64,000 nucleotides of DNA, taken from Vibrio rhizosphaerae. GTDB taxonomy: Bacteria; Pseudomonadota; Gammaproteobacteria; Enterobacterales; Vibrionaceae. Both the position numbers and the translations under genes were made by a program. This document shows, in pieces, positions 60,638 to 64,000 of the stretch; position 1 is the first letter of the stretch, and the number at the start of each line of letters is the position of its first letter. The DNA is taken from assembly GCF_024347095.1 (NCBI RefSeq), contig NZ_AP024903.1, positions 310,001 to 374,000 of the forward strand. The letters are read 5' to 3'. Under the pieces are notes generated by a model. The model saw only the letters and a list, made by a program, of their open reading frames with translations, had not been told where the DNA came from and made no database searches.

Positions 60638-63082
60638 ATGTCTGACACAATTCAAAACGATCCGTTTGCTGATCGTGAAGCAAATAACTACGACAACCCC
60701 ATTCCCAGCCGTGAATTTATTTTAGAATTTCTGGCTCAGGCGAATGTTCCAATGAATCGCAATGATTTATTTGAGGTTTTACAACTTTCAGGAGAAGAGC
60801 AATACGAAGGTTTACGACGACGCCTGAGAGCCATGGAAAGAGATGGACAATTGGTGTTCACTCGTCGCCAATGCTATGCCTTGCCTGAAAAACTGGAAAT
60901 GATCAAAGGCTATGTTATCGGACATAAAGATGGGTATGGTTGGCTCAGACCGGAAGGAACCCGGGGGAAAGAAGACGATATTGTACTGCCACACCATCAG
61001 ATGAGAACGCTGATTCATGGCGACTACGTTCTGATTCAGCCCAATGGAACCGATAAAAGAGGCCGCAAAGAAGGGCGCTTGGTCAGAATCTTAGAGGAAA
61101 GAAACAGTCAGATTGTCGGGCGATTCTTCTTTGAGCACGGTTACTCTTATGTCGTTCCCGATGATTCTCGGATTAGTCATGATATTTTGATTCCCAATGA
61201 GTCGCGTGCCGGTGCACGGATGGGGAATGTCGTGGTGATCGAAGTTACCGATCGGGGGAGTCGTTCCCGCGGCATGATGGGACAAGTGGTCGAGGTACTG
61301 GGGGAAAATATGGCTCCGGGTATGGAGACACAGATTGCGATTCGAACGCATCAGATCCCACATGAGTGGCCGGAAGCTGTTGAACAACAGGTGAAGCAGT
61401 TTAGTGAGCAAGTGCCGGAAGAGGCGAAAATAGGTCGAGTCGATCTGAGAACATTGCCGTTGGTCACCATTGATGGTGAAGATGCCCGAGACTTTGACGA
61501 TGCTGTGTATTGTGAAGCTAAAAAAGGTGGTGGCTGGCGTCTCTGGGTGGCGATTGCCGATGTGAGTTATTACGTCAGAACTGACTCTGCACTGGATAAA
61601 GAAGCAATTAATCGTGGTAATTCTGTTTACTTTCCGTCTCAGGTTGTCCCAATGCTGCCCGAAATTTTGTCAAACGGGCTTTGTTCTCTCAACCCTCAGG
61701 TCGACCGACTCTGCATGGTCTGTGAAATGACGATTTCAGCTACCGGTAAACTCTCGGGTTATAAGCATTATGAAGCCGTTATGAATTCCCATGCGCGACT
61801 GACTTATAACAAAGTCGCTGCGATTTTAGCCGGAGAAGAAGAGCTTCGTGAGCGTTACCAACCGTTAGTTCCCCATCTGGAAGAGTTACACCGGATGTAT
61901 CAGGTTCTCAAAGGTGAGCGGGAAAATCGAGGTGCAATCGAGTTTGAAACGGTCGAGACGAAGTTTATTTTTAATGCGGAACGTAAAATCGATCGGATTG
62001 AACCCTTAGTCCGTAACGATGCCCATAAAATCATTGAAGAGTGTATGATTTTAGCGAATATCGCTTCTGCATCGTTGGTTGAAAAAATGAAAGAACCAGC
62101 CTTGTACCGTATTCATGAAACTCCGGGAGAAGAACGGCTGATGGGATTCCGGGATTTTCTCGGAGAGCTGGGGCTCAATTTGACCGGTGGGCTGGAACCT
62201 TCGCCGACGGATTATGCGCACTTAATGAAACAAGTCGGAAACCGACCTGATCATGAACTAATCCAGACCATGCTGCTCCGCTCGATGAAGCAAGCCGTAT
62301 ACAATCCTGATAATTGTGGTCACTTTGGTTTAGCGTTGAAGCGTTACGCCCACTTTACTTCCCCGATTCGACGTTATCCCGATCTCCTGTTACATCGTGC
62401 GATTAAATATCTGATTGCTAAACAGCAAGGGACGAATCAAGATCGCTGGACGCCAACAGGCGGTTATCACTACTCATTCGATGAAATGGATTATTACGGT
62501 GAGCAGTGTTCAATGACAGAGCGTCGTGCTGATGATGCAACACGGGAAGTCTCTGATTGGTTGAAGTGTGAATATATGCAAGATCATGTCGGTGAAGTAT
62601 TAGACGGCGTGATTGCCAATGTCACTGGGTTTGGATTTTTTGTCCGCCTGACTGAACTACATATTGATGGTTTAGTGCATATTTCCAGCTTGGCCAATGA
62701 CTATTATCAGTATGATCCGATTGGTCAACGTTTAGTTGGTGAAAGCTTTGGTCTGATTTATCGTCTGGGTGATGCTGTGAAAGTGAAAGTTCAGGCCGTA
62801 AATCTGGATGAACGTCATATTGACTTTGAATTAGTCGAGACAAGTCGTAAGCTACGCGGTGAAGGGAAAACGGCCAAGAAACGTGACGCAGAAGCAAAGC
62901 AAGGCAAGAAAAGAACCTCCCGTCGTCAGGGGAAAGCAACACCAGCGATTGAACCGGTGAAAAATCCTAACGGTGGGGATGACCCGAATAAGAAAACGGC
63001 TAAGAAAAAAAGCAAGGCTGAGAAAGTCCGTAAGAAAAAATCACGTCAACGCAAAGCGAAATCAGCCAAAACTGGTAAATGA
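60638..63082 (+). CDS. rnr: Ribonuclease R
   Basis: RNase R is a processive 3'-5' exoribonuclease that degrades structured RNA. The 814-residue protein has an N-terminal winged-helix segment (about 25-85), cold-shock domains, the RNB catalytic domain with [16 protein letters not shown] (metal-binding Asp) and [15 protein letters not shown], an S1 domain (about 640-725), and a long Lys-rich tail (about 735-814). The size matches the family. It is followed by rlmB after 10 bp. Confidence 0.96.
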   Translation: MSDTIQNDPFADREANNYDNPIPSREFILEFLAQANVPMNRNDLFEVLQLSGEEQYEGLRRRLRAMERDGQLVFTRRQCYALPEKLEMIKGYVIGHKDGYGWLRPEGTRGKEDDIVLPHHQMRTLIHGDYVLIQPNGTDKRGRKEGRLVRILEERNSQIVGRFFFEHGYSYVVPDDSRISHDILIPNESRAGARMGNVVVIEVTDRGSRSRGMMGQVVEVLGENMAPGMETQIAIRTHQIPHEWPEAVEQQVKQFSEQVPEEAKIGRVDLRTLPLVTIDGEDARDFDDAVYCEAKKGGGWRLWVAIADVSYYVRTDSALDKEAINRGNSVYFPSQVVPMLPEILSNGLCSLNPQVDRLCMVCEMTISATGKLSGYKHYEAVMNSHARLTYNKVAAILAGEEELRERYQPLVPHLEELHRMYQVLKGERENRGAIEFETVETKFIFNAERKIDRIEPLVRNDAHKIIEECMILANIASASLVEKMKEPALYRIHETPGEERLMGFRDFLGELGLNLTGGLEPSPTDYAHLMKQVGNRPDHELIQTMLLRSMKQAVYNPDNCGHFGLALKRYAHFTSPIRRYPDLLLHRAIKYLIAKQQGTNQDRWTPTGGYHYSFDEMDYYGEQCSMTERRADDATREVSDWLKCEYMQDHVGEVLDGVIANVTGFGFFVRLTELHIDGLVHISSLANDYYQYDPIGQRLVGESFGLIYRLGDAVKVKVQAVNLDERHIDFELVETSRKLRGEGKTAKKRDAEAKQGKKRTSRRQGKATPAIEPVKNPNGGDDPNKKTAKKKSKAEKVRKKKSRQRKAKSAKTGK

Positions 63083-63092
63083 TAGGTAACAA

Positions 63093-63833
63093 ATGAGTAA
63101 TGAATTTATATATGGCATTCATGCGGTGAGTGCTGTATTAGAGAAAGCCCCGGATCGCCTGATTGAAGTCTTTGTTTTAAAAGATCGGCAAGATAAGCGC
63201 CTTCTTCCTATGTTAAATGAGCTGAATAGACTCGGGATTTCGATTCAGCAGATGAGTCGTCAGGCTCTGGATAAAAAATCTCAAGGTGAGAGCCACCAAG
63301 GCATGATGGCAAGAGTGAAACCTGCCAAAGCGTTAAATGAGCATGACTTGGAAACGATTTTAAGTACAGTTGAACAACCGTTATTGCTCGTCTTAGACGG
63401 GGTAACTGATCCGCATAATCTTGGTGCTTGTCTCCGAAATGCAGATGCTGCGGGGGTAGCGGCGGTGATTGTTCCGAAAGATAAATCAGCGCCATTGAAT
63501 GCCACAGTAAGCAAAGTTGCCTGCGGTGCGGCTGAAACGGTGCCCCTGATTCGAGTAACGAATCTGGCCAGAACCATGAAAGCGTTACAGGAGCAAGGCA
63601 TCTGGTTTGTCGGGACCGCCGGAGAAGCGACTCAGGATATCTTTCAGTCGAAATTGACAGGTCCATTGGCCATTGTCATGGGTGCTGAAGGTGATGGCAT
63701 GCGTCGCCTGACCAGAGAAACCTGTGATGCATTGGTTAAAATTCCGATGGCAGGGAGTGTTTCAAGTCTGAATGTATCAGTTGCTACCGGTATTTGTCTT
63801 TTTGAAGCAGTAAGGCAGCGTTTACCACAGTAA
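63093..63833 (+). CDS. rlmB: 23S rRNA (guanosine-2'-O-)-methyltransferase RlmB
   Basis: RlmB methylates the ribose of G2251 of 23S rRNA. The 246-residue SpoU-class protein has an N-terminal RNA-binding part starting [13 protein letters not shown] and the C-terminal knotted domain with [35 protein letters not shown] and [18 protein letters not shown]. It follows rnr after 10 bp, the usual rnr-rlmB operon. Confidence 0.96.
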   Translation: MSNEFIYGIHAVSAVLEKAPDRLIEVFVLKDRQDKRLLPMLNELNRLGISIQQMSRQALDKKSQGESHQGMMARVKPAKALNEHDLETILSTVEQPLLLVLDGVTDPHNLGACLRNADAAGVAAVIVPKDKSAPLNATVSKVACGAAETVPLIRVTNLARTMKALQEQGIWFVGTAGEATQDIFQSKLTGPLAIVMGAEGDGMRRLTRETCDALVKIPMAGSVSSLNVSVATGICLFEAVRQRLPQ

Positions 63834-63850
63834 TTTTCCTCTTCGACTGA

Positions 63851-63878
63851 CTGGCTCTGGATAAGAGAACAGAGCCAG
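63851..63878 (+). terminator. Hairpin after rlmB
   Basis: CTGGCTCTG (63851-63859) and CAGAGCCAG (63870-63878) form a perfect 9-bp stem 18 bp after the rlmB stop. The T content after it is moderate (AATGTTCCTTCT). Confidence 0.65.
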
Positions 63879-63921
63879 AATGTTCCTTCTGATGTTATTT
63901 CGATTATTTTTCCATCGCACC

Positions 63922-63949
63922 TTGCATGTGACCATTCTATCTGTATAAT
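63922..63949 (+). promoter_or_regulatory. Strong sigma-70-type promoter at the right edge
   Basis: TTGCAT (63922-63927), a 16-bp spacer, and TATAAT (63944-63949) form a near-consensus promoter. A GGAG-type ribosome-binding sequence (AAGGAGCT) is near position 63990. The next gene, outside the window, is probably rpsF of the ribosomal S6 operon, by synteny with other vibrios. Confidence 0.7.
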
Positions 63950-64000
63950 ACCCCTCCACTGGTTAAGCCAGTTGTGAACCAATGAGCAGCAAGGAGCTGA

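Overview
The window is a 64 kb piece of a gammaproteobacterial chromosome that I assign to the genus Vibrio. It encodes AphA (the low-cell-density quorum-sensing regulator), MotX (a protein of the sodium-driven polar flagellar motor), a peroxiredoxin-glutaredoxin fusion next to oxyR, and a DamX with an N-terminal ATPase domain. The synteny blocks are Vibrio-like: frd-epmA, yibN-secB-gpsA-cysE, ppc-argE//argCBGH, mrcA//pil-aroKB-damX-dam-rpe-gph-trpS, pabA-argD-astA//crp, prkB-yheUTS//kefGB-yheV-slyD, and purA-motX-rnr-rlmB. A mannanase, a GH44 glucanase and moderate base composition would suit a plant-associated or salt-marsh Vibrio, for example near the V. gazogenes/V. spartinae group; the species is inference only.

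Layout. 1-10.3 kb: anaerobic respiration (frdAB), EF-P modification (epmA), protein export (secB), lipid and cysteine precursors (gpsA, cysE), aphA and ppc. 10.6-16.6 kb: divergent arginine biosynthesis, argE against argCBGH. 16.6-19.3 kb: a candidate small RNA, a structured intergenic region, the peroxide-defence pair prx-grx//oxyR and its OxyR operator. 19.4-25.6 kb: mrcA and a reduced type IV pilus/competence cluster (pilM, N, O, Q; no separate pilP). 25.7-32.6 kb: aroK-aroB-damX-dam-rpe-gph-trpS. 32.7-42.4 kb: an accessory stretch holding a sulfide:quinone-oxidoreductase-like flavoprotein, an orphan Rhs toxin tip (with a premature stop) and its likely immunity gene, a transposase remnant, a secreted CARDB-type protein, a GH5 mannanase, a GH44-CBM2 glucanase and small secreted proteins, one broken by an amber codon. 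42.4-49.9 kb: a MetE-core methyltransferase, pabA, argD, astA, a DUF1338 protein, crp, prkB and yheU. 50.1-63.8 kb: yheT, a TIGR02444-type protein, yheS, kefGB, yheV, slyD, an isoaspartyl peptidase, purA, motX, rnr and rlmB. The window ends in a strong promoter.

Most of the window is conserved core. The observations most worth pursuing are the Rhs toxin/immunity remnant, the apparent pilP-pilQ deletion fusion, the amber-interrupted secreted gene, the apparent loss of astD from the astA-DUF1338 interval, and two unassigned structured RNA candidates around 16.8 and 17.3 kb. I did not find tRNA or rRNA genes, a CRISPR array or an intact insertion sequence.
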